Source: Symbiodinium natans
Taxonomy: Eukaryota; Sar; Dinophyceae; Suessiales; Symbiodiniaceae
Reading direction: 5' to 3'
NCBI GenBank assembly: GCA_905221605.1
Contig: CAJNDS010002456.1
Coordinates: forward strand, 148,795 to 212,794
DNA length: 64,000 nt
Positions 21,940 through 34,441 of the stretch are shown in pieces (within the stretch, counting starts at the first letter, position 1; every line of letters starts with the position of its first letter). The translations under genes were made by a program, and so were the position numbers. The notes under the pieces were generated by a model, which searched no databases, was not told the DNA's origin, and worked only from the letters and a program-made list of their open reading frames with translations.

Positions 21940-24900
21940 GCAAGGCCAACAGCACATCGGAGCTTCAAAACAGATGTGGATGGAAAAAACGGGGCCCTGA
22001 ATATAGACATTCAAATAGTAGCATTCCCTTATGTAATCAGGACCCCAATAAGGCACCCCTAATTTCGGAAACCCGGCCATGTGTTGCAGGCTTCCGCGGC
22101 CATGGCTGCGGCGACCCCGGGAAGCCCACAGCATCCTGCAAGAGAATGTGCCAACGTTCAAGGGCAAAACTTCTTTGTGGCCGGAGTTCGAGCTTAAGCA
22201 ATGTTGTGGCTGCTCTCAGGCCATGTTGCAGCTGCCGCATGACTAGCGCCTTTCCCATATCATGAACAGAATGGTTCAGGTCTGTCCGCGAAAATTGAGA
22301 AAAATGTTCAAGACATTCTTGGTGGGAGTGGGTTGGCCTGCTAGGCACTTGGCGTTCTCTACGGTTCAAGGTTGGGGCCTGGAGACTGAGGCCCAGAGAA
22401 GGGAGTTGCAGGGGATTCTGGGGCCACCCACCAAGAATTGTATGTTCGGGTAGCCTATGGCAGCCTTTGTTATCGAAGTCATATTCTATGATTGGTAATG
22501 CACCAAGGATCCTTCTCTCCGCTACGTTTTGCACACTTTCACGGCAGCGTGCCGCCTTTGACGAAAAGCTGGGATCGTTGGTGATGATCACTGCAGCTTG
22601 GCAGACAGGGTTTCGGGGTTGTAGGGCTTCAGGGCTTGGGGCTTTCGTTGTTTTTGAAGCAAGGTTTTCAGAGTTTTAAGGTTTTAGGGTTTCAGGGTTT
22701 AGACTTGTCAGGGCTAGTCGCTATCTTGAATGCGAGTGAGTTTGCCATGTCGCACCTGCGTGGAAGATTTACCTCCGCGACATGGAGTAGTGAATAGTGG
22801 GGGTGGGGTAACCCAAGAAAGATAGACACACAAAGAATTACAGGCGGTAACCCCAGACCCTCCCCCAATTTCAGAGCTTCAAGTGAGAGGGGGTGCCACC
22901 AATGTTCTTTCACGAGAGCAAGGGAGAGAAAGGGAGACAATCGAGTTATAATCTGGTCATATAAATGTCTGCATACACGGCAAAAGCACGCTCCTTTGTT
23001 TTGAGCAGCCAAGGCCATTTAAAAACCATGATGCGCGAGAGGCACCCAAGGTAGAATTCTGGAGGGGGATAGAATGAGTCCTGAAAGCCTGATATGGAAA
23101 TGAGGGGTGATGGTGGGGGAGGAGAGGTGAGTGGAAGGGCATACGTGGGGAAGGCATACAGAAGCGGGGGTGGGGGGGTAGATAGGTTCGTGAGAAGGAG
23201 GAGAAGCGGTTGAGACGTACCGATCCACGCAAAGGTGCGGGGGAGATGCGTTTCTACTTTATAGCGCCCATGCTTGTGACACATCTTGGTTGTGTAGTTG
23301 CTAGGCTCAGGTGTTCAGGCAGCGGAGCTGCGAGGACAGGTGTACGTTTCGTCACATACGTTTCGTCACAGTTGTTTCTGTAGAGTGCAGACCCTGATGC
23401 GCCAGATGTCCTGTGATGTTGTGATCTGGTGTCCAGACCCCTCTCACATAGAGGTCTTGTTTGTCGCTGGTCAGCAGAGCTTGGACCGGAGATTTTACGC
23501 CTTGGTTCAAAAAACTTGCACGGCTCCGTCGTGAAGTGGCGGATGTGGCATCCGATTCTTTGTGCTCTTGACAAGTCACGTCCCGCGTTGTTTTGAGAAA
23601 ATGCCCCCTTCCACAGCTGGAGTGAAATCATCCGTGGCCTTGGCAACTTCGGGGCCCCGAAGTTTGCCAGGATACTGGGTTAGAAGCTCGTGATCGAGGC
23701 CTAGCTTGAAACGGCAACTCGAATGAGCTGCCGGTTCACTCGTCGGTGCCGGGGTCCTGGGGGTTTTAGGGTCCTAGGGGTTCGAGGGGTCCGAGGCGTC
23801 CGAGGGCTCCGAGGGGTCCCCAACCCTTAACCTTAAACCAGGAACCCTGAAAAGTGCTAGTGGGGAGTCTTGGGAGGTCGCATGGGGCCACAATGGGCAA
23901 GATCTTCGACTTCTCCGCATGTCTCTTGCTGAAGCTGAGGTCGACTGCGCCCGGCGCATCCCAGACACCTTTGCTGACCGGCGCCTGGCGGTAAGAGCGC
24001 CCTTCGGCTTCGAGCGTATGGCACATCCCTCCATGTCGGGCAGCTTCTTCTCGAGCAGCAGAACGGTAGAGAAACAGTCGACCACAATCGTTTCCCGAGT
24101 GTTAACGAGTGCCCGCGAGCATTCGCGACACCTACGCAGGCGCCCGCAACAGCCCGGGGAGCGGGAGCGTTCGCAGTGGTCGTTTGGCCAATCTGGCCTC
24201 GTTTCTGCGTCGAAAGTGCTTACAAGCCGGGGATGCAAGGGTTGCGCAAGATCCGGAAAACACGACTCGAAAAGGTGCGACGCAAGCAGACACGTGACGT
24301 GACCAGGACTCACGAGGATGCATGTGACTTTTTGACAGCGTTTTTGTGACATGTGAAGTACAAGTCGTCGAGGCTCGAGGCCTCAAAAGCGACAGCGAAT
24401 TGCGAGGGCTTTGCGACATAGCTACGTGTCTTGTGTTCTCATTCGGGTTCGTGGCTTTGTGTCCTCGGTACTTCTCGCACTGCACACCTTTGGAAAACAA
24501 GCGCCTGTGAGAGGTTCCTTGTGCCCCATGGTGGATGCCCGGCCAGCGGTGATCGTCCAGCGATCCAAAGCTCGCTCCTTATGCAGATGTCTTGTGTCAC
24601 GTCTTGCACCCCTCTGTTGCAATGTGAAGAGAATACCGTCCGATCCCCCTAGCAAAGAAGCACGACGCTGCAGGCTACTCTCTCCGAGCTTCGTATGTTC
24701 TCCCGCTTCATGCCGCTTGGATTGGGTGTTTCTCGATGCCGCAACAGTGGAGGTTAAGAGCACCTTGGACCCTCGTTCGCCTGCCTTCGGATTTCAGGCA
24801 GCCACTGGGATTCTTGAGCGCATCTTGGCGGGAATAACTGGAATGAAGGGTTGGGAAAAAGTTTCAAATGGCCCGAGTCTGAAGCCTAGGACTTCTCCTC

Positions 24901-25765
24901 TGCAATTTTTCTGGCGCTTCGCCTGTCGGCACAGACTCTTCAGAGGAGGACGCGCTTTAGTCGTGCTTGTGCTGCACTTTCTGCCAGCTTCCTGCTAGTT
25001 GGTTCTGTTCACCCGGAAGGAAACGAATGGGACAAAGCCGTTCCAGGGCTATTTGAAGTCAGAGGAGGCCAAGTTGAACGTCGAGTTCGAGAGTTGTGTC
25101 TCTTGTGTTGGTGGCCCAAGTAGTTGGGCTCAAGGGTTGTGTGTCGACACTCCAAGTGGCTGGGATGGAGGAGTCAGCTTTGTGCATGGAGGTGCGAGCC
25201 TGCCGACATAGCCCCCAGGCCCCCAGGCCCCCAGGGAGTATGTCTGATGTTGCAGCAAAGGCTGCAGAGGAGGGCTCTACATCGATGTGGGCATGGCAAG
25301 TGCCGCTGTGGAGCCAATAACTGTGGCCTCAGGCAAGATGTGGCCAACTCTACACGACGCAGTATTGGAGGGCCGCGACCTCCAACTCACCCGAAGCCAC
25401 CAAGAAAGCCGCCAAAGCCGGAGAACCGGGCAAACCCAAGAATGTGTCAGGTTTCTGGAAGCCAACAAGATGGCGCCGTGCCGCCTGGAAATTTCAAGAA
25501 GCTGGCAGACCAGAAAATTCACCAGAAGACGCGCATGGATGCAGCCAAAGCACTCCTCATGGGGCGCTAAGGCTGCTAAGGAAATCCAAGATCAGCACCT
25601 TCAGGGATGGTTCAGTTCCAGAAAGTTGCTGGCATCAGGCCCCCCCCGCTTCCCCGAAGGTACAAGTTTAGGCTGCCTTGACTCCACATGTCAAGGCTGT
25701 CAAGGTCCCTAGAAAGCTTTGCATTCACACAGTGGCCAGCTTGGCATGAAAGGTCCATTGGGGGA
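21940..25765. other. Stretch without a confidently recognised gene
   Basis: Drifted telomere-like GGGTTTCAGGG units occur at about 22608-22705. G-rich TCCGAGGGG-type 10-bp repeats occur at 23762-23820. A minus-strand frame at 23860-24130 and a plus-strand frame at 24720-24850 have protein-like composition but no recognisable domain. Further exons of the upstream C2 gene may lie here. Confidence 0.35.
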
Positions 25766-26020
25766 CATGCCTCGGAGGCTTCGGCACCGAAGGTCCCTCC
25801 AAACACCCCCAATACGGTCACAAGCTTGGACTTGGCACCCAGAACATGTTGGCCCGCGTTGTTGCAAAATGCACCATGCTGCTGCGACTCCCAAGCGAGG
25901 TCGAGGTGCGTAGCATGGAGAATGCGGCCCAGAAAGAGGAAACAGCAACCCAACAAGCCAAGTCAGTTGAAAACGAGCAGGGGGTACAACCCCCCAGTGA
26001 GCCACCGAACACCAGCTGAT
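25766..26020 (+). CDS. Putative terminal exon or ORF remnant, unknown
   Basis: One frame, ending at TGA 26018-26020, reads HKLGLGTQNMLARVVAKC, then a Leu/Glu-rich and Gln/Glu-rich tail with normal composition. From the first Met it is 57 residues. It has a loose resemblance in style (basic/glycine stretch, then a helical LARxxxK segment) to the 283-aa ORF in the LINE at 53.7 kb. That similarity is weak, and alignment would be needed. Confidence 0.3.
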
Positions 26021-26436
26021 TCACAGACCACAGGTGCCACCTTTTTGGTCACGAGAAGTTCTCCTAAATGAGGCCATCCTCAGCATGACAGTGGTAGCAC
26101 CACGGGGCCACTTGCGCCAAGACGGCGCCTGCTTGGTTAGTCACTTCACGCCCTCAGAGTTTTTGGTGGTCGAGGCGTTCACGACGAGGGTATTGCAGTG
26201 TCCAGAAGAGCCTGCCAGAAGCTGGTCGAAGTGTTCTGTCAAGAAGCCTGCCAGAAACAGCAAAACAGTGCCAGAGATGGACCAGAAGAGAATCTGTCTT
26301 CAGGCTCGATGGCGAGATCGGCTCAGTAACCTCTGGGCCTTGTTGGGAGCATCTGGGTGGCATCGAGTCAGTCTTGTGTCATTGTGCCCACTATTTTGCA
26401 TGCACAGTCGCGTGAACATGGCCCGAATCAACGTGT

Positions 26437-26600
26437 GCGGTGGGGGCGGGGAGGCAGTGGCGGGGGCGGGGGGGGGGTGGGGGGGGGGGGGTTGTTTTGT
26501 GGCTGCTTTGAGGATCTTCAGGGGGGGGGGGGGGGGGGGTGGCGTGGCGGGGGCCCTGCAGCGTGCGGGTGTGGGAGGAGGGTGTTGTAGAATCTTTGAG
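26437..26600 (+). repeat. G-rich low-complexity tract
   Basis: Nearly uninterrupted G runs broken by single T, C or A bases. Open frames rich in Gly or Pro over it are composition artefacts. Confidence 0.85.
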
Positions 26601-26819
26601 ATTTCTCGTTTGCGCAGCCAAGCTCAAGTATTTGGGGTTCTCTTCTAAATCTTTCGGGCAAAGGTACCGTCCGATTTATGGCTTCGTCTTTCGGGGCCCT
26701 TACGGATCCTTACGGTTTTTACAGCTCATGTTTTTTTTTGAGTTTTGGCTTTAGATTTTGACATGATGGTAAGAATCGTCTAGACTTGTGAGGAGCGCGT
26801 CTCGGAAGTATTGACCCCC

Positions 26820-27001
26820 CAGCAGAATGAAAAAAAAACACAAGAAAAATACAAGAATGAAGAGAAATAAGATCAAAAACAACGAATACAAAAAAAATAC
26901 AAAAAAATGCAAAAAAAAAAAAATGCAAAAAATACACAAAAAAATACAAGAAAAACACAAGACAAATGCAAGAACAATACGAGAAAATGCAAGGGGGGGG
27001 G

Positions 27002-27045
<44 letters not shown>

Positions 27046-27410
27046 CTTGTGTTTTTGTCGTGTTTTTTTTTTTTTTTTCCGTGTTTCTTTCCGTCTCGCG
27101 TATTTTTTTTTTTCCGTTTTTTTCCGTGTGTTTTTTTTTTTTTTTTCGTATTTTTTCCGTGTTTTTTTTCGTGTTTTTTGGATTTTTTTCGCGTATTTTT
27201 CGCATATTTCAAAATACAACAAAACACGAAAAAAACACGGAAAAAGCAACGCGAAACATACGGAAAAATACGACTAAATACAAGAACCCCCCCGGCCCGC
27301 GCGCCCTCCCCCCCCCCCCCCCCCCCCCCCCCCCCCGCCCCCCCCCCCCCCCCCCCCCCGCCCCCCCCCCCCCCCCGCCCCCCCCCCCCCCGCCCCCCCC
27401 CCCTCCCCCG

Positions 27411-27479
<69 letters not shown>

Positions 27480-27708
27480 CCCCCCGCCTGCCCCACCGGA
27501 CGAAAAACACGAAGAAAAAACAAAAAAAAACACGAAAAATACGGAAAAAATACGAAAAAAAAACACGAAAAAATACAAAAAAAACACTGAAAAAATGCGG
27601 AAAAATACGACAAAAACACAAGACCCCCCCCCCCCCCCCCGCCTCCGCCCTCCCCCCCCCCCCCCCCCCCGCCCCCCCCCCCCTCCCCCCGCCCCCCCCC
27701 CCCCCCCG

Positions 27709-27747
<39 letters not shown>

Positions 27748-28060
27748 CACGAATAAAACGAAAAAACCGGAAAAAACACGAAAAAAAATAAAAAAAACTT
27801 AAAAAATACGAAAAATACGAAAAACACGAAAAAAACACGCGAAAAATACGAAAAAAAAAAAAAAACACGACAAAAATACAAGCCACCCCCCCCCCCCCCC
27901 GCCCTCCGTGCCTCTGTATTTTTCTTGTATTTGCTCTTGGGTTTTGTACTTTTTTGCATTTTTCTTGTGATTTTCTTGTATGTTTCCTTGTGTTTTTCTT
28001 GTATTTTTCTTGTATTTGTTTTTGTGTTTTTCTTGTATTGTCTTGTAAGTTGCCTGTGTT
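26820..28060. repeat. Giant poly-G/poly-C and A/T-rich inverted low-complexity block
   Basis: The order is: A-rich (AAAATACAAG-type), G run (26993-27046), T-rich (CGTGTTTTTT-type) to about 27200, A-rich, C run (about 27287-27490), A-rich, C run (27626-27741), A-rich, C run (27885-27900), then T-rich CTTGTATTTTT-type to 28060. The T-rich arm next to the G run is the reverse complement of the A-rich arm next to the C runs (GGCTTGTRTTTTTGTCGTG). The very long Gly, Pro, Phe and Lys open frames here are artefacts. Confidence 0.9.
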
Positions 28061-30750
28061 TTTTTTCACGCCCGTCACAAGTCTAGACATGAAAAGGGGT
28101 TGTGGGTGAAGGTCACTAAAGGTCGAGGGTTTGTGCTTCGTTAAGTTGAGGGGCTCCGGTATTGAAGACCTACAGTGCGGAGGACAGGGACTTAAGGACA
28201 TGGAGGACTGTGACCCCTAATGCTCCTTTCGAGATCTTTCGGGTTTGCATGACTTCAGGATCCTTGTGGGGGTGTGCGATGAGGGCAAACCGCTTAGGTC
28301 TGGACTGCTTTGGGCACGTGCTTAAGGTTTACGGTTCAGGGTCGAGGTTGAGGCTTCAGGGTCTGAGGTCAAAGTAAGTAAACTGCTTTGGGCTCGGCTG
28401 CTTTGGGCTCGGCTGCACCGCAAGGAAATATCGGTTGTTACAGCGTTTTCCTCGGTTCTTGTTCTCAAGAACTTCGAGCGTCACCCAATTTTCTGCACGA
28501 TATTAGGCATCTGGGGTTGCAGAAGAGCAAGCAAGTAGCAACAAAAACGTTCCGTTTCATTCCAATACTTCGCTGCCCGAAAACATCGGTACTTATAATG
28601 TTTTTGAGCGCGCAACACGAAGTGCGGCGGGCGAAGCCGGATTCGGAAAACATACCACCAAATCAGTCGCACGTGTGTCAGAAAACGCGGTGGCCCAAAT
28701 CAGAAAACAAAGAAGGCAAATCAACAAGCACTTACCTGATTCCGGGTGAATCAGCAAACAAGCTGACATTCTTGGTCATGTTCCGGGGGTTGGGTTAGGT
28801 TAAATCTTCGGATTCTGGTGTCGAGGCTCAGGGTTCGGGGCTTCAGGGTTTGCATTTTGGGGGTTTTGGGGTAGGGTTGTTGGGTAGGGTCTCGGACTCA
28901 CGTGCGAATCTTAGCTGGAAAAGGCAGACACCACCCCACTCTTGTGGTAACCTAGGCCGATGGCCGAGAACTTGCTGAACCTTGGCAGACAAGGGGTGTT
29001 GTGGAATGTTGTCGAGTCCATGAGTCCAGAAGTCCAATAATGTGCTGGCAAAGCCAAGCATGGCACAATCGGCACAGCCAGTAGCTACTCGGTAGCTCAG
29101 GGTTGGATCCCAGGAATGGCTGGACTCAGACCGAGCGGGTTGCATCAAGTCGCTTGCGCTCATCCTAGATCTGCCGGTGCCTTGTCAAACAAGCAGGTGC
29201 TGTGTAGTACAGTCGGAGTGATTCCGTATTTCTGCCCATTTTGCCCGTTGGCGGTTGTTGCGCATCCCAGGTTTGGGCAGAGCAGCGCTTGGGCGAGGTG
29301 CCCGTGCTCGAAGTAGCTTTCGTGGTGGCATCGTTTGGGCTCTGTGCTGCACATTGCCTGTAGTATCTTCGAGAGCACACGCGCATCACGCAAGCATAGG
29401 TCATGGACGAGATGCGCCAAAACCAGGCTCCCCGCCGCGTGCCTTGGGGCAGATGGGCATTCGGAAGCAGAGCTGGGGGGCCGACGCATCCCTTTTGGTT
29501 ATCACTCAGAGGTCTTACGTCTCTAGGTCTCTAGGGGGCCTCTGCAATTGCTACTTGAGGCGTGGGCCCGGCGAAGGGGCGCAGCAGAGGCTCCTGTGAC
29601 TCGGGCCCTGGAATGTTGCTGGCGCCAGCAACTCCGCTTGGTTTCTTCCAGTCGCTTGGAGACGGGATTGGCTACATGGCTGTCACATGGCTGTCACATG
29701 GCTGTCACATGGCCGTCACATGGCTGTCACATCCTCACACCATAGCAATATGTTGACAGTTGAGGGAGCGATGCTGTTCGGCGACTTGTTTTGTTTCTGT
29801 GGGGCTTCGCACGCGTATGTGTAAGTGAATCAAGAAACGGCAGCCCCTGAGTTCACAGAACGTGTTTTTTCTCAGCTGTCTCGTACAGAGGTCCGCAGGA
29901 CCAAGTGCTCCGGCTTGAAGTCTGCAACGTCGACCAGCGGAGTGAGCCGAAGGCAGAGGGAGAGAAGCTTTTCTTTTAAGCCCTATAAATCCTCAACGTC
30001 CTGGGTCTCGAAGGTCCTCGGAGTGTGGTCGACCCCCCTGGCCGAGATCCTCCAGACCTTTGGCAAAGCTTGGCGCGGTAGATGGTGGCAGTCTAGGACA
30101 TTGATCTGCCGAGCCCAGCGGAAGCGATCCGACAACTCGGTCCCCTCAAGCTACTGTACACAGCACGCGAAACAACAGCATATTACGATTTCTCACCGCG
30201 GCAAGATGTGTAGGCAACGACGCAGCTAACTGGTCCTTTGACGTGCTCGGGGCTTCTCAAAAAACTTTAGGACCCGGTTCTTTCAGCCAGTTTGTTGCAG
30301 GGCTTGGCAGATACTGTACACCCGGTTTACCCCACTTTCTGGATGGCATTGAGCGGAAGAGGGTAGGCCCGGCCTACATGCCCGAGAAGGGAGTCTTCCC
30401 ATCAGCCTGGAGCCGCATCCAAGGCAGCCGCGGATGACGGTGCCGATGAAGTCTTATCCGCTGTGTCTTGGATATTGGATGTCGCTGCTTGCAGAGCTTG
30501 TAGGCTGTAGCAATGGTTTAACATCAAGTTGCGGTAGGCAACCAAAATATCTAGGTTCTGGGTCGTCGGAAGAAAGCGTGTTTCCACAGAATGTCATAGG
30601 GGTGAGGTATCAGTAGCTTTTGGCCGCCGCGAGCACCGACCTTAGGCAACACCCAGAGCAGGTGGACACCACCGAGGTCACCTGGGCAGATGTGGGCAGA
30701 TTTGGGGCATATGTGGGCACACAACAGCAGTTTGATCGACACACGATGAG
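28061..30750. other. Stretch without a confidently recognised gene
   Basis: Degenerate telomere-like GGGTTTAGGG variants lie at 28320-28375 and 28800-28890. Some frames (28600-28798, 29270-29360 on plus) have protein-like composition, but no domain or splice chain could be supported. Confidence 0.35.
29672..29738 (+). repeat. 11-bp minisatellite (CATGGCTGTCA)
   Basis: About five to six tandem copies, one with T-to-C. Confidence 0.9.
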
Positions 30751-30751
30751 G

Positions 30752-31000
30752 ATTCACCTGTACGAAGTGAGTGCGAGCATTTGGAGGATGGGCTTGACTG
30801 CTGTGCTTTGCTGGAGGCCACGACTGGTGAGGTGGAGCCCTTCTCCTTGCATTTGAAACTTGCCCCTCGGCGGAAGAGGCTGATGTCGAGGTTTGCTCGT
30901 GGCACGAGTCCAGTGCGCCCTAAGCTCATATCTGCTAGTGCTGCAGTGTCAGGAGATGCTCCACCTCCGCAATGCCGACGGGCAAAGGAGAGGACAACCG
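30752..31000 (+). CDS. Putative exon, unknown protein
   Basis: The frame reads EDGLDCCALLEATTGEVEPF and continues into a basic segment. Its composition resembles protein, and a GTGAGG donor-like site interrupts it near 30829. The frame may continue instead to about 31089. No domain is recognised. Confidence 0.25.
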
Positions 31001-31225
31001 ACGTAAACAAAAGAAAAAGAGCTCCGCTTTGCATTTTGCTGCGACAGCCTTTCCTGGGCTGTTTTGTCCCTTCCCTCTCTGGGCCTTAGCAGCTTGGAAT
31101 ATCTTGGAATTCGTCGGTTCGAGTGGGCAGCCCCAGCGCCGAGGTTCTGAAGCGCCAGTACGTGTCGTCTGTGGAAAGGCAGTGGTACCAGGAGATCGTC
31201 CGAATGGCAGGCGCTCTCTCGGGAC

Positions 31226-31320
31226 AAACTTAGATGAATAAATAAACATATTAATAAATGAAAATAAATATAAATAAATAAATAAATAAATATATATATA
31301 TATATATACATACACATACA
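31226..31320. repeat. (AAAT)n/(TA)n microsatellite
   Basis: AAATAAAT units followed by TATATA and ACATAC runs. Confidence 0.9.
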
Positions 31321-32095
31321 ATTTTGAGAGACAGCCGAAAAAGACCTATGTTCCCACAGCACCGGCCACGTCTCTTCCAAACCCCAGCCTGGCCTTGTCC
31401 ACGGCCCAGGGTTTTGTTGAAAGCAATCTTCTCACCGAAGCGATGGTTCAAGGTGAGCAACAAGTGCCCGTGATTGGTCCCACCTCTTGCAATGTACTCA
31501 CACGGACTGGAAGCCTGAAGCCGATGTACACCAGAAATAGCTTTCCCGACGCGCATCCTCCTGCTTAAGTGTGCGATGGCGGTCGGTTCGATCTACACCG
31601 GACAAGGCTGCCGCGTGTTGCCTTAACGTTCGCAGCCATGCCCGGCGCCGCTGCCAGTTCGTCCGGAGCCGAGAGACTCATCACATTCAGTCCGAGAGGG
31701 CTCAGGCAGGTTTCCTTTCTGGCTGCTGCTGTTGCCATCAGGTTTCAGTCGCTGCCTTCTTTTGCAGGCAAGGGCATGTATATTGCGCAGCAGTATACAC
31801 GACTCAGCATATCTTGCATGTCAAATCAGTTCCAAGTTTCGGCAGAAGACGGTTTGCAGTTATTCAGTAGTTTTCAGTAACCGGCATCCCAATGGTCCCG
31901 GTAGTGGTCACGCTTGGAAGGCAGCGAAGGAAGGCACAGGTGCAGAAGCGCACACGGAAGCGCGCTCGCAAGTGCACGCTTGCATGCGCACGCGCCTGCA
32001 TGTGTTTGCTTCGACCTGGGGCTCGGCGCCGAATGCATACTGGATGAACTTAGATTCAGAAAAGTAGAGCCACGGTAGAGCTACACAAGGGCTAG

Positions 32096-32386
32096 GATGA
32101 GGATGTGGGTACAGACCTGGAACTGGCACAAATCTTTAAGCTTTTCACCCACATTCAGGCTACAACGCCTGGCAGCCACCCCCTGGATTCCCAGCTGCAG
32201 GTGCCATTGGGAAGCCACAACGAGCTGCAACTCCCAAAACACATCAACTCGGCCACTGACTTGTCGAATCTGGCAGGCTTGGCAGAGCCCCTGCAAGCAC
32301 TGGGCGCACCTGGTGCCATGGCACGGATGTTGCCCGCCGGGACCGATCAGAGGGACCTTCCAGGACAGTGCCACAGTGACGCCTGA
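32096..32386 (+). CDS. Putative terminal exon, unknown protein
   Basis: An acceptor-like CTAG ends at 32095. The frame then runs 96 codons to TGA at 32384-32386. It starts DEDVGTDLELAQIFKLF and ends with a Gly/Ala/Asp-rich tail. Third codon positions are strongly G/C, and the composition is normal for a folded protein. No family is recognised. Upstream candidates at 30.75-31.9 kb could belong to the same gene, but the joins are not established. Confidence 0.4.
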   Translation, partial: DEDVGTDLELAQIFKLFTHIQATTPGSHPLDSQLQVPLGSHNELQLPKHINSATDLSNLAGLAEPLQALGAPGAMARMLPAGTDQRDLPGQCHSDA

Positions 32387-33290
32387 AGCATGAAGAACAT
32401 GATAGACACGATACTATAAGAAGTCACGATGACGGCTTTTCTTGCGCTAAGGGGGCCCTGTAGGTTAGGGAGGGTGCGGAGCCCGCAGCGCTCACATCTG
32501 CCAGGCCTGGGCCTTGGATTTGACCCGGCCCTTCGGAGACGTGGCCGAGCTGCAATGGCATGAGTGGCCAATGCCTTTGCGTGCTAGGCGCCTGTACATG
32601 CCGTGGTATACATACATGTACACATGTGTGTATAAAACTGGTGTGTCATGTGTCAAAAACTCCAGCTGATAAGTGGAGTCTTCACGGGCAAAGAAAGTGG
32701 CCAAAGCCCATGTGCATCAACGTCCACACCACAAGTAGGTCCCGACGAATACGAAGGACAGCCGGCGAGCAGCAGTACGGACTCAGGACAGAATGTTGGC
32801 AAGGGTAGCGGAACGCGTGCTCAACAAACAAACCTGGGATAACGTGCCTACGGCAACTGCAGCAGAATGTGGCTCGCTGGACAAGCGGGCCACGCAGGCA
32901 TCGGGCGGGCCACTGTGTTGGAACTTCATCAAAAAGGCAGAAGGTGGCCTTAGCGGGCAAACCAAGCGGCTTAAGGCGCCGTTTGTGCCGGAATGTGGAG
33001 ATGTCAGGCAGCACAGTACCGGAATGTGGCTTGGAACCTCAGGCGGGCGACGGCGTCAGACTGGCAACTGTATCAGAATGTGGCATAGAGCAGATGTGCT
33101 TGCAGATTTGCATATGTCGGTTTTCGTATTGCCGATGTCTTCGCACCTCCGGGTTACGCCGCTGTTCGGTGGGAGGGCCTTCTCTCGGTGCAGGGACCCC
33201 GGAGGCGGCACTAACAGGGTTTTACCCTGGATGAGCTCCCTGCACCCGCCCTTCCACCGCAGCGCATAAGTGACAGTGCCACTCCCCCTT
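32387..33290. other. Stretch without a recognisable gene
   Basis: The decanucleotide AGAATGTGGC or CGGAATGTGG recurs at irregular spacing (about 32865, 32993, 33020, 33073). The surrounding frames show no domain. Confidence 0.4.
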
Positions 33291-33499
33291 TTCCCTGTCT
33301 GCGCCTCGCGGTTTGCCCCGTGGCCTTGTCTGTGTCTACTTGCCATTGTTTTGTTGCTTGCCTCTGCCTTGCATGGCACTCGTGGCTGCGCTTTTCGCCT
33401 CCTCTTGCCTTGCCTGCGTGGTGTGCCGCTTTGCCCCTTCTTCGTCCTTCGTCCCTTCTTGTTGCTCCGCGTTCGCTCCTTACCCCTGTTGGTGTTTGC

Positions 33500-33890
33500 T
33501 CCTTGGGCCGTTGTGCCTTTTCGGGCTCGTTATGCTGAGTTTGGGCTTGTTCCTAGTGCTTCTGATGGCCACTCGCCCTTTTCGGGCTCGTAGCCCTGGG
33601 TCTGGGCTTGTTCCTTCTTGCAGCGCTTCTGTTGCTGGCTTCTGGGCCTGAAGTGCCCCATCCCCCTTTTAGGGCTCGCCAGCCGGGAGTGGGCTCGTTC
33701 CAAGTTGCCGTTTTCTGGGCCTGTAGTGCCCCACACCCCCTCTTCGGGCTTGTATCCCTGGGTTGTGCTCGTTCCAGGTTTGCAGTGCTTTGTTGCTGTC
33801 TTCTGGGGACTATAGTGCCCCTAACCCCCTTTGCGGGCTCGTTACCCTGGGTCTGGGCTTGTTCCAAGGCCGTGCTTCTGTTGCTCCTGG
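33500..33890 (+). repeat. ~70-bp imperfect tandem repeats (CCTTTTCGGGCTCGT...GGGCTTGTTCC)
   Basis: At least five imperfect units share CTTTTCGGGCTCGT, then CCCTGGGTCTGGGCT, then TGTTCC and a pyrimidine-rich spacer ending TTTCTGGGCCTG. They lead into the longer duplicated block at 33.9 kb. Confidence 0.75.
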
Positions 33891-33897
33891 GGCCTGA

Positions 33898-34352
33898 TAT
33901 CCCCCTGTTCTCCGTATTCGGCCGTTACCCTGAACTTGGGTCTTTAGCATGGCTTGCAGAGCTTGAGTTCCCTGACTTCCGGTGCCCTGCTTGGGATCAG
34001 CATTCGCACCTGCCACGTCCCTGGTGGCTTTGGCACTGGGTGCCGCTGTTTCCTGGTTTCCGGTGGTCCTCCTTGGGGTCCAGCTCTGGCAAGTGTCTTC
34101 GTTGGTTCCCGTGTCTCTGTGTCCTTAACCGCTGTTCCCTGGCCTCCGTTGCCTTCCTTGGAGTCAGCGTTTGTGCCGGCCACACCCTCGCTGGCCTCTC
34201 ACCTGGCGCTGCTGCATCCTGGCTTCCGGTGGAGTTCCTTGGGGTTCAGCTTTGGCCTTTGCCTTCTGGCACCTCGACCCTGCGTGTGTTTCGGCGCCGG
34301 ACCGGTGACCCTGTGCTCCTCTGAGGGCAGTCCTTGTGCCTCCTGTCCAATC
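33898..34352 (+). repeat. Direct duplication, copy 1
   Basis: This block starts TATCCCCCTGTTCTCC and recurs 829 bp downstream with few substitutions over about 290 bp, then with more divergence. Inside it, two subunits about 170 bp apart resemble each other (CCTGGTTTCCGGTGG against CCTGGCTTCCGGTGG). The structure is therefore nested. Confidence 0.85.
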
Positions 34353-34441
34353 CTCGTCCTGTGCAGTCCGGTTTACACCGTGGTGGGAACAGAGTTCCGT
34401 GCCATTCGCCCTGGTAGCCGCCGCCCTACCTGGGCCCCGCG

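Noticed and set aside
26751-28201. Very long open frames rich in Gly, Pro, Phe or Lys
   Set aside because: They arise because G/C homopolymers and A/T-rich arms contain no stop codons in several frames at once. They are open on both strands with no protein-like composition.
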